Assembly: GCA_964506075.1 (NCBI GenBank) | Contig: CAZDKO010000017.1 | Coordinates: forward strand, 1 to 35,692 | From: CAZDKO01 sp964506075 [NCBI: uncultured bacterium] | GTDB taxonomy: Bacteria > CAZDME01 > JAYEMH01 | DNA: 35,692 bases | Direction of reading: 5' to 3' | Shown here: one piece after another, positions 28,220-35,692 of the stretch | Layout of the letters: every line of letters begins with the position of its first letter | Numbering within the stretch: position 1 is the stretch's first letter | Program-made: the position numbers and the translations under genes | The notes under the pieces: generated by a model | Told to the model about the DNA's origin: nothing | The model's input: only the letters and a program-made list of their open reading frames with translations | Databases searched by the model: none

Positions 28220-30193
28220 TTATTCTTCCCGGCCGAATTCTAAGAAATAATGATGTTTGTGAAAATCATACTCCCGGATAAAACGATAGCCGGCTTCTTC
28301 TAAAGTAGCGATGATGCTTTTTTTATTTTGAAAAAGAACCGAGTCTAAATCATGGATATCGTGAATCGCCTGGGTCTGGAAAATTCCCATAAGCAAAAGC
28401 CGGTTAAGAACGCGCAGCCGGTTCTGTTGGGCTTCGGAAAGAGTTTTTGCCTTCACGGTAAAAACATCTTCTGTTTCCAGATCGGCAGCCAATCCTTTGA
28501 CCAACCGTAAGTCGGCCGGGTGGACGTAATAGTGCAATATCACAAAAGGATGGGCAAATTCCTTTCTTTCCCCGTATTTCATAAAATCTTTAAAAAACGT
28601 CCTGTCGTTAAGTATAACGTTTAAATTATCAACAATCTTCTCCTGCACTTCCGGCGGGACATCTTCCCCCCGCCAGGATTTTATAAACTGCTGATTCTCC
28701 CGGCTTAGCCGTTTAAAAACGGGGAAATCATCACCTTTGGAAAGCAGGAGTTCTATCACGTTTTTGAAATCGGAAAACTCTTCTTGAACAAAATCCGGAT
28801 CGGGCTTAAAAGAGATATTGTATAAACGTCCGCTTCCTTTCGCCAGGGAAGGTCCTAACCCGCGAAAAAACTCCTCCTGGTCAATCAACCCCTCATAAAG
28901 ACAGGATACCAATATAATGTCAAATACATGCTCCCGGTAGAAAGGGTCCACACCCTTCGCCCTTACCTTGACGGGAAAAATATTTTTGTACCGCTTCTCT
29001 TGGGCTTCCCGGGCAATCCCGTCCAGCAGGTCCTGCTCGATATCCGTAGCAAATACTTTACCGGTGCCCTTTAAGGCATCGGCTAAAGGAAAGGTGAAAA
29101 TTCCCCGGCCAGCGCCGATATCCACGACGGTCATACCGGGCTTGATTTTTAACGTTTCTATTACTTCAGGAATCTGTAAAAGAGCCGTTCGGTCAACCGG
29201 CACTAACTTTGAGGCAGAAGAGAATTTATCGCTCTGTAATCCCGCCAATTCTTCAACCGTAACCGGTCCCAGAGGAACAATCTTTAAGGAGACCGCCTTC
29301 CCATCAACGTCCACGATTACAAAATGGCGGAAAGAGGATTCTTCCCCGAGAGTCGGATTAAAAAGGGCGGCGCCGGAAGTGACGTAAGTCACTTCGTCCG
29401 CTTTTTGTAAATTAAAAGGGGAAAAGCCGTCGGCACCAAACACGTATCCGACCCGGCCGTTAATAAAGGAATGGACGTTTACATGCCATCGGTGCAGCTG
29501 TCCCGGGGACGTTTCCCAGGCGCATTTATGGACAGCCATAAAAACGTTGTTATATTTAGACGTATCCGAAAGCGCCTCCGCCAGAAATTCAAATTGAGGA
29601 CCGGTGATTAAATCCTGGTTGGAAAAATAAAGTTTAGCAATTATTTTAGGGGACTCTCCGACTGAGAATTGCTCTCCTAAACTGGTGGCGTTATAATATT
29701 CGGAATCAAGGCAAACGAATAAGTTGTTCTTGTATTCAAAGGTATAGTATCGCCCGGGATATCTTTTAAGAAAGGCTTTCTCCGTCGCCGCTATATTGTT
29801 CAGGGGGATACTTCTTCCCCCCGGAATATCGTAAACCGGCACCCCCAGTTTTTTCGTAATCCGGTCAAAATCCCGCCACAAAGATTCCACTTCCCGGGAA
29901 GAAAGCTTAACGTTATTTTCAAAAGCTTTGACTAAAGCCCTGTTTCTATTTTGAGTCGCTTTATCTCCCACTGTATCCACCATATCCCCCAGGAAAAGGA
30001 CAAAATCGGGCTTATATTTTTTCATCTCCCGGACGGCTGATTTATATTCTTCCGGGGAAGTGGCGCCGAAAAACATATCGCTCATCACGATAAAACGGAA
30101 TTTGTCGGGACTTTCCGCCAGGGCAGACTGTATAGCTATCGTCAGAAAAAGAAGAAAAAAAACAGGAAATAAGGTTGTTGTTTTAACCTTCAT
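28220..30193 (-). CDS. Exported calcineurin-like/methyltransferase fusion, copy 2
   Basis: This twin of the 26272-28194 protein has 657 residues, with the same domain order and well over half its residues identical. The signal peptide ends SALAES. The phosphoesterase-like domain has D39-M-F, GDMVD (69-73), PGGRSI in place of GNHD, His222 in VHKCAW and GADG (253-256) in place of GHxH, so the same ligands are lost. It has an ~18-residue insertion (around residues 169-190). The methyltransferase motif VDIGAGRG lies at 357-364, with YDFHKHHYFLEFG at the end. The shared losses predate the duplication and were kept, so they are probably functional. First of the two genes; ribosome site is weak (GGAAA). 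Confidence 0.88.
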   Translation of the reverse strand: MKVKTTTLFPVFFLLFLTIAIQSALAESPDKFRFIVMSDMFFGATSPEEYKSAVREMKKYKPDFVLFLGDMVDTVGDKATQNRNRALVKAFENNVKLSSREVESLWRDFDRITKKLGVPVYDIPGGRSIPLNNIAATEKAFLKRYPGRYYTFEYKNNLFVCLDSEYYNATSLGEQFSVGESPKIIAKLYFSNQDLITGPQFEFLAEALSDTSKYNNVFMAVHKCAWETSPGQLHRWHVNVHSFINGRVGYVFGADGFSPFNLQKADEVTYVTSGAALFNPTLGEESSFRHFVIVDVDGKAVSLKIVPLGPVTVEELAGLQSDKFSSASKLVPVDRTALLQIPEVIETLKIKPGMTVVDIGAGRGIFTFPLADALKGTGKVFATDIEQDLLDGIAREAQEKRYKNIFPVKVRAKGVDPFYREHVFDIILVSCLYEGLIDQEEFFRGLGPSLAKGSGRLYNISFKPDPDFVQEEFSDFKNVIELLLSKGDDFPVFKRLSRENQQFIKSWRGEDVPPEVQEKIVDNLNVILNDRTFFKDFMKYGERKEFAHPFVILHYYVHPADLRLVKGLAADLETEDVFTVKAKTLSEAQQNRLRVLNRLLLMGIFQTQAIHDIHDLDSVLFQNKKSIIATLEEAGYRFIREYDFHKHHYFLEFGREE

Positions 30194-30436
30194 TTTTTAA
30201 TTTCCGGTATATTTTAGAGAAGTGGAATTAAAATATTTTTAATTTGAAAATAGAAGATAGACCGCAATCGAGATCCTTTTTTTATCTAATTTCGAATCTC
30301 GATTTTCGATTGCTCTGCCATTTTTGCTTTGCAAAACCTGAAAATCGATAATCGAGAATTGACCGAATCGAAAATCTATTCTCATCTATTCTCAAATTTC
30401 GATTTTCGATTCTCTGCCATTTTTGCTTTGCAAAAA
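30194..30436. repeat. Tandem ATCGAAAA-rich repeat downstream of tRNA-Ser
   Basis: Two units about 100 bp apart end alike: TTTTCGATT(G)CTCTGCCATT and TTTGCTTTGCAAAA. Before them are AGACCGCAATCGAG and AATCGAAAAT words, as at 19.2 kb. No gene seen. Confidence 0.75.
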
Positions 30437-30440
30437 TGGC
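30416..30440 (-). repeat. Perfect palindrome overlapping the tRNA-Ser end
   Basis: GCCATTTTTGC and GCAAAAATGGC enclose TTT. The right arm holds the tRNA discriminator and CCA. Same layout as at tRNA-Asn. Confidence 0.8.
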
Positions 30441-30525
30441 GGAGAGGCAGGGATTCGAACCCTGGAACCCTGAAAGGGTTACGTGCTCTCCAGGCACGCG
30501 CACTAGTCCGCTATGCGACCTCTCC
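30437..30525 (-). tRNA. tRNA-Ser (anticodon GGA)
   Basis: The reverse strand folds as a class II tRNA: acceptor GGAGAGG/CCTCTCC, D arm with GCGGACTAGTGC, anticodon stem CGTGC/GCACG around CTGGAGA, a long variable arm (TAACCCTTTCAGGGTT), T arm CAGGG TTCGAAT CCCTG, discriminator G and encoded CCA. Reads Ser codons UCC/UCU. Confidence 0.97.
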
Positions 30526-30546
30526 GTATTAGTTCCCGGTAAAAAA

Positions 30547-31017
30547 CTATTTTCGACGGATTTTTTTAAAAAATTCTCTAATCAGCTTCCGGGATTCTAC
30601 TTCAAGAAGCCCGCCCTGAACATTAAGACGATGATTTAAACCTCTATGCCGGGTTAAATCTATGACTGTGCCGGCCGCCCCGGCTTTCAAGTTTTTAATC
30701 CCGAAATAAAGGTTCTCCACCCGGGACTGAACCATAGCCCCGGCACACATCGGACAGGGCTCAAAGGTTGTATAAATACTGGTCCGGTTTAACCGCCAGG
30801 TCCCTAATTTTTTAGCTGCCCGTCTCATCGCCACCATTTCGGCGTGACCGGCGGGGTCGTGATTTTTCTCTCTCTGGTTATACCCCCGGGCAATTATTTT
30901 CTCATCCAGGACCACCACGGCGCCAACAGGTATGTCTTCACTGATTCTGCATTTCCGCGCTTCCTTGAGCGCCTCTTTCATGAATGTAATATGAGAATAC
31001 TGCTCACCACTCACCAT
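30547..31017 (-). CDS. tadA: tRNA-specific adenosine deaminase
   Basis: TadA turns A34 of tRNA-Arg(ACG) into inosine so that it can read CGU, CGC and CGA. The 156-residue protein has the zinc and catalytic residues HAEMVAMR (His and Glu) and PCPMCAGA (two Cys), and MVQSRVENLYFG and DLTRHRGLNHRL, which agree with TadA rather than with cytidine deaminases. The start at 31017 gives the usual N-terminus (YSHITFMKEALKEARKC); a GGTGAG lies near. It starts 22 nt after the encoded CCA of tRNA-Arg(ACG), its substrate, on the same strand, and tRNA-Ser lies upstream of the fusion genes behind it. Confidence 0.95.
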   Translation of the reverse strand: MVSGEQYSHITFMKEALKEARKCRISEDIPVGAVVVLDEKIIARGYNQREKNHDPAGHAEMVAMRRAAKKLGTWRLNRTSIYTTFEPCPMCAGAMVQSRVENLYFGIKNLKAGAAGTVIDLTRHRGLNHRLNVQGGLLEVESRKLIREFFKKIRRK

Positions 31018-31039
31018 TTACCAATCACCAAAAATAAAC

Positions 31040-31116
31040 TGGCGTGCCTGGGGCGATTCGAACGCCCGACAACTGGTTTCGTAGACCAGTGCTCTATCCA
31101 GCTGAGCTACAGGCAC
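31040..31116 (-). tRNA. tRNA-Arg (anticodon ACG)
   Basis: The reverse strand gives acceptor GTGCCTG/CAGGCAC, D arm GCTCAGCTGGATAGAGC, anticodon stem CTGGT/ACCAG around CTACGAA, T arm GGGCG TTCGAAT CGCCC, discriminator G and encoded CCA. The ACG anticodon needs A34-to-inosine editing by TadA, encoded 22 nt further on. Confidence 0.97.
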
Positions 31117-31155
31117 ATATTTTATCCGGTTCTTCTTATTTTCCCAGACCGAATA

Positions 31156-31284
31156 TTATCTTAAATAATATTTGCCATAAAAATATTGAGCCGGGTCAAG
31201 TCCCTTTTCTGTCAATTTATGGCGTCTTTTTTGCCTTTTATTTTTCTGCTGTTTTTTTAGCTTGAACCTTTTTCTTGTAGCCAT
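31156..31284 (-). CDS. Small basic protein
   Basis: A 42-residue frame on the reverse strand starts at ATG 31284 behind GGAGAAAAT. It is strongly basic: MATRKRFKLKKQQKNKRQKR, then HKLTEKGLDPAQYFYGKYYL and a final Arg. It is too short for most gene callers. The clean ribosome site, the high Lys/Arg content and the ordered C-terminus (GLDPAQYF) suggest a real gene, possibly a nucleic-acid or ribosome-bound protein as with other small basic proteins of environmental bacteria. It lies 40 bp before tRNA-Arg and may be cotranscribed with tRNA-Arg and tadA. I do not know the family. Confidence 0.6.
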   Translation of the reverse strand: MATRKRFKLKKQQKNKRQKRRHKLTEKGLDPAQYFYGKYYLR

Positions 31285-31367
31285 ATTTTCTCCAAAATGA
31301 TATTTAAAAATTAAACCTTAAGTGGATTTTTATAATATCAGAAATTAATCTAAAAAGCAATTGATTC

Positions 31368-33149
31368 TCACTTTCCCTTATCAAACTCTAAAAAACCTTC
31401 CTCTATAATTTTATCATACAGGGCCTCAGCCATAATTTTATATCCTCTGGAATTTAAATGGCTGCCGGCTACCCCTTTAAAATTTTCGTGATAGTCAAGC
31501 CGATTTTCACCCCGGTCCCACATATCCTGGAATAATTTTTCATCGTCTATAAAAGGAAGACCGGATTCTGCGGCGGTATCTTTTAATGCTTCATTAATCA
31601 GATGAATCTCTTTCCCCCCTTCCCGTTCCGGCCGGGGCGGATAATTATGCAGGATTAACTTAATGTTTTTATCCCGGATAATTCTTATTATCTCTTTAAG
31701 GTCGGCTTTAACCCAGCGGGTGATATCCTCCATCTTTAAGGATATGGCGCTCATTGAAAGTTCGGGGGTTAACTCTTTAAATTCGTCGATAAAGCTTTCT
31801 ATCATTTTCTGCACTTCCCGGTCGGAGGTTTTTAAATAAAGGCCTCTAAGCTTGGCATAACCTTTGTTTTCTCCCCCTACTCCCCGCCAGCTGGGATTAG
31901 CTTTTAAACCCTCAATATAATATTTAGCCGCCTCTAAATAATTACCCTCTACAAAATAAATATCCCCCAGATACCGGTAGTTAGGTGTATAGTCGGGTTC
32001 TAATTCTATCCCTTTTTTAAAACAGGTGATGGCTTTTTTAACCGCCGTGCTTCCCCAGAGCTTTTTATCGGGCGTATCTTTTTTATTTTCCAGCCATAAT
32101 TTTTCTACCAAAATTTTGGCCTGTTCATACTCGTTCTCAAAACGATAGCGGTCATCTCCGGGGACATCTAAAAGTCTAAGGCTCTCAGGATTAACCTTCC
32201 TTAATTCGTTGAGGAATTCATTTATTTCTTTTTGGGCCGCTTCATCATTAACCTGCCAGCGTATTTTTCGAAGCCGGAGATAATTTTCATTGATATTATT
32301 ATCGGGGCCCGCTTTAATCCCTTTAATATAACATTTAGCGGCTTCTTTATAGTTATCTTCCAGAAAATAAATATCTCCTAAGTAACGATAGTTTAAAAAG
32401 TAACCCGGCTCGGCTTCTATGCCTCTTTTAAACCAGGCCGCTATCTCCCGGAGGTTTTGCTTTTCAATGAACAGTTTTCTATTTTCCTGACGGTTAATTA
32501 CATACCAATCCCAGGTTAAATCAATCCACCTGGCGGCATTTTTATATTCCTCCAGGTTGCGATAGACCGCTTTAGAAATTTTTTTAATGTTTTTCTGGTA
32601 ATTAATTTTGTTTCTGAGGTTATTTCCTAAAAATAAACACAGTCTGTATACCCGCGTTTTATACAGGGCGTCGTTTAAAATAAAAAGAGATTTTTTAAGC
32701 CGGGAGTGAGTTTCGGGGTTCTCCCTTTCTAAATAATCATTATATTTGTAATAAGTAAAAAGGTTGGGAGAGCCGGTCATCAGAATAATTAAATCCGGCC
32801 TGGTTGAATCAATGGTCACTTTCAGGGTTTCCAGCATTTCTGATGAATTGAGACTGCCTCTTCCGGCATTAATAACTTTAATCTTTTTATCCGGAAAGCT
32901 TTTATCCATCATCCTCTGCAGATGGTCCGGATAACTTTCTCCCGGCGGAGCGCCGGTCCCTTCCGTGTATGAATTACCCAAGCATAATATGGTGTATTGA
33001 GCTTCACCACTGGAAACAGTGCTTTTTCTGTAAGTCCCGTCCCTTAATTGATTAACCTTGCTTATAATTCTTAAACCAATCTCCAGAAGCAGGATAACGC
33101 TGAATAATCCGGCGATAAAGACTATTACTCTTTGCTTACCTTCACGCAT
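31368..33149 (-). CDS. TPR-containing SGNH/GDSL hydrolase-like protein, membrane anchored
   Basis: The 593-residue protein, counted from ATG 33149, starts with one membrane span (VIVFIAGLFSVILLLEIGLR), then an SGNH domain: LCLGNSYTEG with the nucleophile Ser60, then NAGRGSLNS, MTGSPN and, near the end, SHLNSRGYKI with His564. The Asp of the usual DxxH is Ala. Between the halves lie two TPR blocks (WFKRGIEAEPGYFLNYRYLG and CFKKGIELEPDYTPNYRYLG types), inserted into the hydrolase fold. Such anchored SGNH proteins often O-acetylate or deacetylate exported polysaccharide. The start overlaps the end of the carbamoyltransferase gene by 8 bp; AAGAAGG lies before. A TTG start at 33170 is less likely. 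Confidence 0.85.
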   Translation of the reverse strand: MREGKQRVIVFIAGLFSVILLLEIGLRIISKVNQLRDGTYRKSTVSSGEAQYTILCLGNSYTEGTGAPPGESYPDHLQRMMDKSFPDKKIKVINAGRGSLNSSEMLETLKVTIDSTRPDLIILMTGSPNLFTYYKYNDYLERENPETHSRLKKSLFILNDALYKTRVYRLCLFLGNNLRNKINYQKNIKKISKAVYRNLEEYKNAARWIDLTWDWYVINRQENRKLFIEKQNLREIAAWFKRGIEAEPGYFLNYRYLGDIYFLEDNYKEAAKCYIKGIKAGPDNNINENYLRLRKIRWQVNDEAAQKEINEFLNELRKVNPESLRLLDVPGDDRYRFENEYEQAKILVEKLWLENKKDTPDKKLWGSTAVKKAITCFKKGIELEPDYTPNYRYLGDIYFVEGNYLEAAKYYIEGLKANPSWRGVGGENKGYAKLRGLYLKTSDREVQKMIESFIDEFKELTPELSMSAISLKMEDITRWVKADLKEIIRIIRDKNIKLILHNYPPRPEREGGKEIHLINEALKDTAAESGLPFIDDEKLFQDMWDRGENRLDYHENFKGVAGSHLNSRGYKIMAEALYDKIIEEGFLEFDKGK

Positions 33150-34839
33150 TATTAAAACCTTCTTTTTCAATCACGTAATTTTCCAGAACCAGACAATCCA
33201 TCTGAGTCCTTTGAAAACAGCTGATGGCTTCTTCAAGGGTGCAGACGATCGCCTCGCCCCTTAAGTTAAAAGAGGTATTTATCAAAATCGGGATACCCGT
33301 AATCCCCTCAAACTCTTTAATTAACCGCCAGAATCTCGGACTGGTCCGGGGGCTCACCGTTTGCACCCGGGCGGTGCCGTCGGCGTGGGTTACTCCCGGA
33401 ATAAATTTTATTTTCTCTTTCCTGACCGGCGGGGCTAAAAGCATAAAGGGAGAGAGACAGTCTAATTCAAAAAATTCTCCGGCTCTTTCCTCCAGGACCG
33501 CCGGGGCGTAGGGCCGGAAAAACTCTCTCTTTTTTACCCGGGAATTCAATATATCCTTGATATCAGGATTCCTGGGATCGGCGAGGATTGAACGATTGCC
33601 CAGAGCCCTGGGTCCAAACTCCATCTTTCCCTGGAACCATCCCACTATCTTATTCCGGGAAATTCTTTCAGCCACGTATTTCAATAAATCTTCCTCGCCA
33701 AACTCTTTAAAAGCCAGATTGTAATTTGACAGAATTGTTTTTATCTGAGCACCTTTAAAAGAGGACCCTAAAGAAGCGGTCGTCATCACGTAATTTCTCG
33801 GCTTCCCCAGAAGAGAGTGGTAGAGGTAAGAAGCCGCCCCTAAAGACCCGCCGCTATCACCGGCGGCCGGTTGGATAAAAATTTCTTTAAAAGGGGTCTC
33901 TTTAAGTAGCTTATAATTAGCCACACAGTTTAAAAATAATCCCCCGGCCAGACACAGTCTATCCATTTTTGTTTCGTTATAAAGGTTATTGGCCATAAGA
34001 ATTAAAGTATCCTCAATAAACTTCTGGAGACTGGCGGCTATATCATAATGTTTTTCCTTGATTTCGCTTTCGGGCTTTCTGGGTTCGCCAAAAATCTTCA
34101 CGAATTTCCGGCTGTACATCCTGAGCCCTTTATTAAACGCAAAATATGCCGGGTCTAATTTGAAACTGCCGTCCGGTTTCACCGCCACCATTTCTTTAAA
34201 CTGCTCCAGATATTTCGGTTGGCCGTAACCGGCCAGCCCCATTACCTTACCCTCACCGGAAAAAACCCTGAAACCAAGATAAGTGGTCACTATGGAATAA
34301 AGAAGCCCCAGGGAATCCGGATAATCTATTTCCTTAAGGATTTTAATCTCGCTATCTTTGCCAAAACCATAAGCGGTAGTCGCCCATTCTCCGACGCCGT
34401 CGGCGGTTAAAATAGCCGCCTCTTTAAACGGGGAAACCAGAAAGGCGCTGGCGGCGTGGGAGAGGTGGTGTTTAAGGAACAAAACTTTGCCCTCAAAGCC
34501 GAGCTCTCTTTTTAAAAGAAGCGGGAGAATTAATCGGTCTTCAAACCAGCTGGGCGTCGTATCCAGAAAATTCTTTAATGAAAACGGGTAGGCCCTTAAA
34601 TGGTTGAGAATAACCCTGGCAAACTTAAGAAAGGGCTTTTCGTAAAAACCGATGTAATCAACATCATTAATGGTGATATCGCCGGCCTGAAGGCAGAAAT
34701 TAATGGCGTTAAGGGGGAAAACCTGGGAATATTTCTCCCGGTTAAATCTTTCCTCCTGGGCAGCCGCTACAATTTCCCCATCTTTTAAAAGAGTGGCGGC
34801 TGAGTCGTGATAAAAACAGGAAATCCCTAATATATTCAT
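33142..34839 (-). CDS. NodU/CmcH-type carbamoyltransferase
   Basis: The 565-residue enzyme moves a carbamoyl group from carbamoyl phosphate to a hydroxyl of a sugar or antibiotic-like acceptor, by way of carbamoyl-adenylate (TobZ/NodU mechanism). It starts MNILGISCFYHDSAATLLKD (His11), has metal-ligand histidines HHLSH at 124-128, the GDSGGSLGAA segment and the family hallmark MEFGPRALGNRSILADPR in the C-terminal half. Length is normal. It overlaps the TPR/SGNH gene and follows the PP-loop gene by 21 bp, so the three make one operon and probably one pathway for a decorated surface sugar or small molecule. Confidence 0.96.
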   Translation of the reverse strand: MNILGISCFYHDSAATLLKDGEIVAAAQEERFNREKYSQVFPLNAINFCLQAGDITINDVDYIGFYEKPFLKFARVILNHLRAYPFSLKNFLDTTPSWFEDRLILPLLLKRELGFEGKVLFLKHHLSHAASAFLVSPFKEAAILTADGVGEWATTAYGFGKDSEIKILKEIDYPDSLGLLYSIVTTYLGFRVFSGEGKVMGLAGYGQPKYLEQFKEMVAVKPDGSFKLDPAYFAFNKGLRMYSRKFVKIFGEPRKPESEIKEKHYDIAASLQKFIEDTLILMANNLYNETKMDRLCLAGGLFLNCVANYKLLKETPFKEIFIQPAAGDSGGSLGAASYLYHSLLGKPRNYVMTTASLGSSFKGAQIKTILSNYNLAFKEFGEEDLLKYVAERISRNKIVGWFQGKMEFGPRALGNRSILADPRNPDIKDILNSRVKKREFFRPYAPAVLEERAGEFFELDCLSPFMLLAPPVRKEKIKFIPGVTHADGTARVQTVSPRTSPRFWRLIKEFEGITGIPILINTSFNLRGEAIVCTLEEAISCFQRTQMDCLVLENYVIEKEGFNNA

Positions 34840-34860
34840 TTTCCTCTATATTCTTTCCAG

Positions 34861-35692
34861 TTATTCAAGCTGACAGTTGATTTTCCCGGCAATTGAATTT
34901 AAAAAATTTTTATCAAAATTAATCTCCAAGGCCTTAAGCGCTTCTTCTCTGGAAATTAACCCTTCCCTGATAAGTTTACTCATTTCTATATGGTAATGGG
35001 TATAACCAAAATGTTTCATCGAATTATATACGGAAATAAAATTGAGGTAACAATTGGTTGAACCGGCCGGATAACTTAGCGCCGGCGGTTTCCAGCGAAG
35101 TTCTCTCTTGATTAATTCCACGTATTCGCTTTCTCCCTTACCTAAAAACCAGTGAGGAGATAGAACTGTACATTTATGCCTTTTGGCCGCCCGGGTTAAA
35201 ACCTCCTCCACACTTCGGGGAAAATCCCGGTATTTAGGATTTTGCCTGGTAAAATCATTTAAAAATTCCTCTGTGGCCCTGGCCATAGAAATATATTCCG
35301 GGTGACTCTTATCTTCTAAAAACGGATCTTTTCTGGCCGCCTGCCCTTTGGTCCAGCCGGCAATAATTATGGGGATGTCATATTTTTCGGCGATATCAAA
35401 ACTGAGCTCCATATACCAGATGGAACAAAGATGGCAAATAACGGCTCTGGCGTTTCTCTTTAAAACCTCAGAAAACATTTCTTGCATAAAATCACTTTTA
35501 AAAAATAAAAAATCAACGTCCAGTATTTCCACGGCATTTTTTATGCTGGCCAGAGCCTCCTCATTCTCAAAGCCGTTATCAAAGGTAAAAGCGAGCGGGT
35601 TTAATTTATATCTCTTTTTCATATAATAAAGGGCTGAGGTGCTGTCTTTGCCGCCGCTGCACATTACCAGGCAGTCATATTCTCCCCGGCCT
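34861..35692 (-). CDS. PP-loop ATPase (N-acetyl-sugar amidotransferase/adenine nucleotide alpha-hydrolase type), 5' end outside window
   Basis: Reading is open to the right edge: before the first ATG in view comes EYDCLV, then MCSGGKDSTSALYYMK, so the real start is beyond 35692. The PP-loop motif SGGKDST binds ATP and is followed by FTFDNGFENEEAL, typical of the alpha-hydrolase superfamily. A later CHLCSIWYMELSF has two cysteines in a CxxC, and CYLNF a third. Relatives amidate or thiolate a substrate after adenylation (WbpG-like sugar amidotransferases and tRNA thiolation enzymes). In this operon a sugar-modifying role is more likely. 21 bp separate it from the carbamoyltransferase. Confidence 0.85.
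   Translation of the reverse strand, partial: GRGEYDCLVMCSGGKDSTSALYYMKKRYKLNPLAFTFDNGFENEEALASIKNAVEILDVDFLFFKSDFMQEMFSEVLKRNARAVICHLCSIWYMELSFDIAEKYDIPIIIAGWTKGQAARKDPFLEDKSHPEYISMARATEEFLNDFTRQNPKYRDFPRSVEEVLTRAAKRHKCTVLSPHWFLGKGESEYVELIKRELRWKPPALSYPAGSTNCYLNFISVYNSMKHFGYTHYHIEMSKLIREGLISREEALKALEINFDKNFLNSIAGKINCQLE

Noticed and set aside
26272-30193. Active metallophosphoesterases
   Set aside because: Most metal-ligand blocks are changed in both copies, so the activity should not be annotated from the fold alone.
30245-30436. CRISPR array suggested by repeated ATCGAAAA words
   Set aside because: Units are irregular, partly inverted and without uniform spacers.

Overview
This window looks like a chromosomal piece from an uncultured, strictly anaerobic, Gram-negative-type bacterium. 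Outer-membrane porin and lipoprotein genes point to a double membrane. A four-subunit pyruvate:ferredoxin oxidoreductase and a B12-type radical SAM enzyme point to anaerobic life. The mix of genes (small CxxC-x17-CxxC proteins, separate porABCD subunits, GTP-type PEPCK, small basic proteins) recalls Candidatus Omnitrophota and related MAG-only lineages, but no rRNA or marker set is present, so this placement is only an inference. Gene density is moderate, and several intergenic stretches are filled with small repeats and broken genes.

Layout. 1-4.9 kb: start of a lipoprotein gene, a radical SAM enzyme, two sister zinc-ribbon mini-proteins around a DUF3568 lipoprotein, a cold-shock gene with its own promoter and leader hairpin, and a divergent XRE regulator/receiver-domain pair sharing an operator-like palindrome. 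5.0-6.8 kb: a two-gene ABC exporter. 6.9-12.7 kb: an accessory, decaying stretch. It holds a broken DUF4258/DUF2283 pair, a small XRE regulator, an MpsC-family (DUF2294) gene, a PEPCK gene lacking its middle third, intact purC, a second broken DUF2294 gene, a gamma-carbonic-anhydrase-like gene, intact purE, and an aminotransferase cut off by a small mobile repeat. 12.7-15.9 kb: a nitrogen-uptake operon (short-T-loop P-II, porin, AmtB, P-II). 16.0-18.9 kb: an auto-regulated-looking Fic gene and an exported C45/choloylglycine-hydrolase-like enzyme. 19.4-26.1 kb: tRNA-Asn, a membrane protein plus porCDAB and a HicB-like gene, then dnaX-recR. 26.3-30.2 kb: two tandem copies of an exported protein joining a calcineurin-like phosphoesterase domain with missing metal ligands to a methyltransferase domain. 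30.4-31.3 kb: tRNA-Ser, tadA, tRNA-Arg(ACG) and a small basic protein. 31.4-35.7 kb: a PP-loop ATPase, a NodU-type carbamoyltransferase and a TPR/SGNH protein in one operon.

Repeats. Four copies of a ~127-bp MITE-like element with GGGGACACAATAC ends lie between 7.5 and 17.5 kb; one strand still encodes a lysine/arginine-rich C-terminal tail. A separate ATCGAAAA-rich repeat occurs near 3.7, 19.2 and 30.3 kb. Two tRNA genes end inside perfect palindromes whose arms include the tRNA's own G-CCA end.

The observations most worth follow-up are the tandem exported phosphoesterase-like/methyltransferase fusions, the tRNA-Arg(ACG)-tadA neighbourhood (editing enzyme beside its substrate), the Fic promoter with three copies of one operator box, the two P-II paralogues with altered T-loops around AmtB, and the structured leader before the PEPCK remnant.
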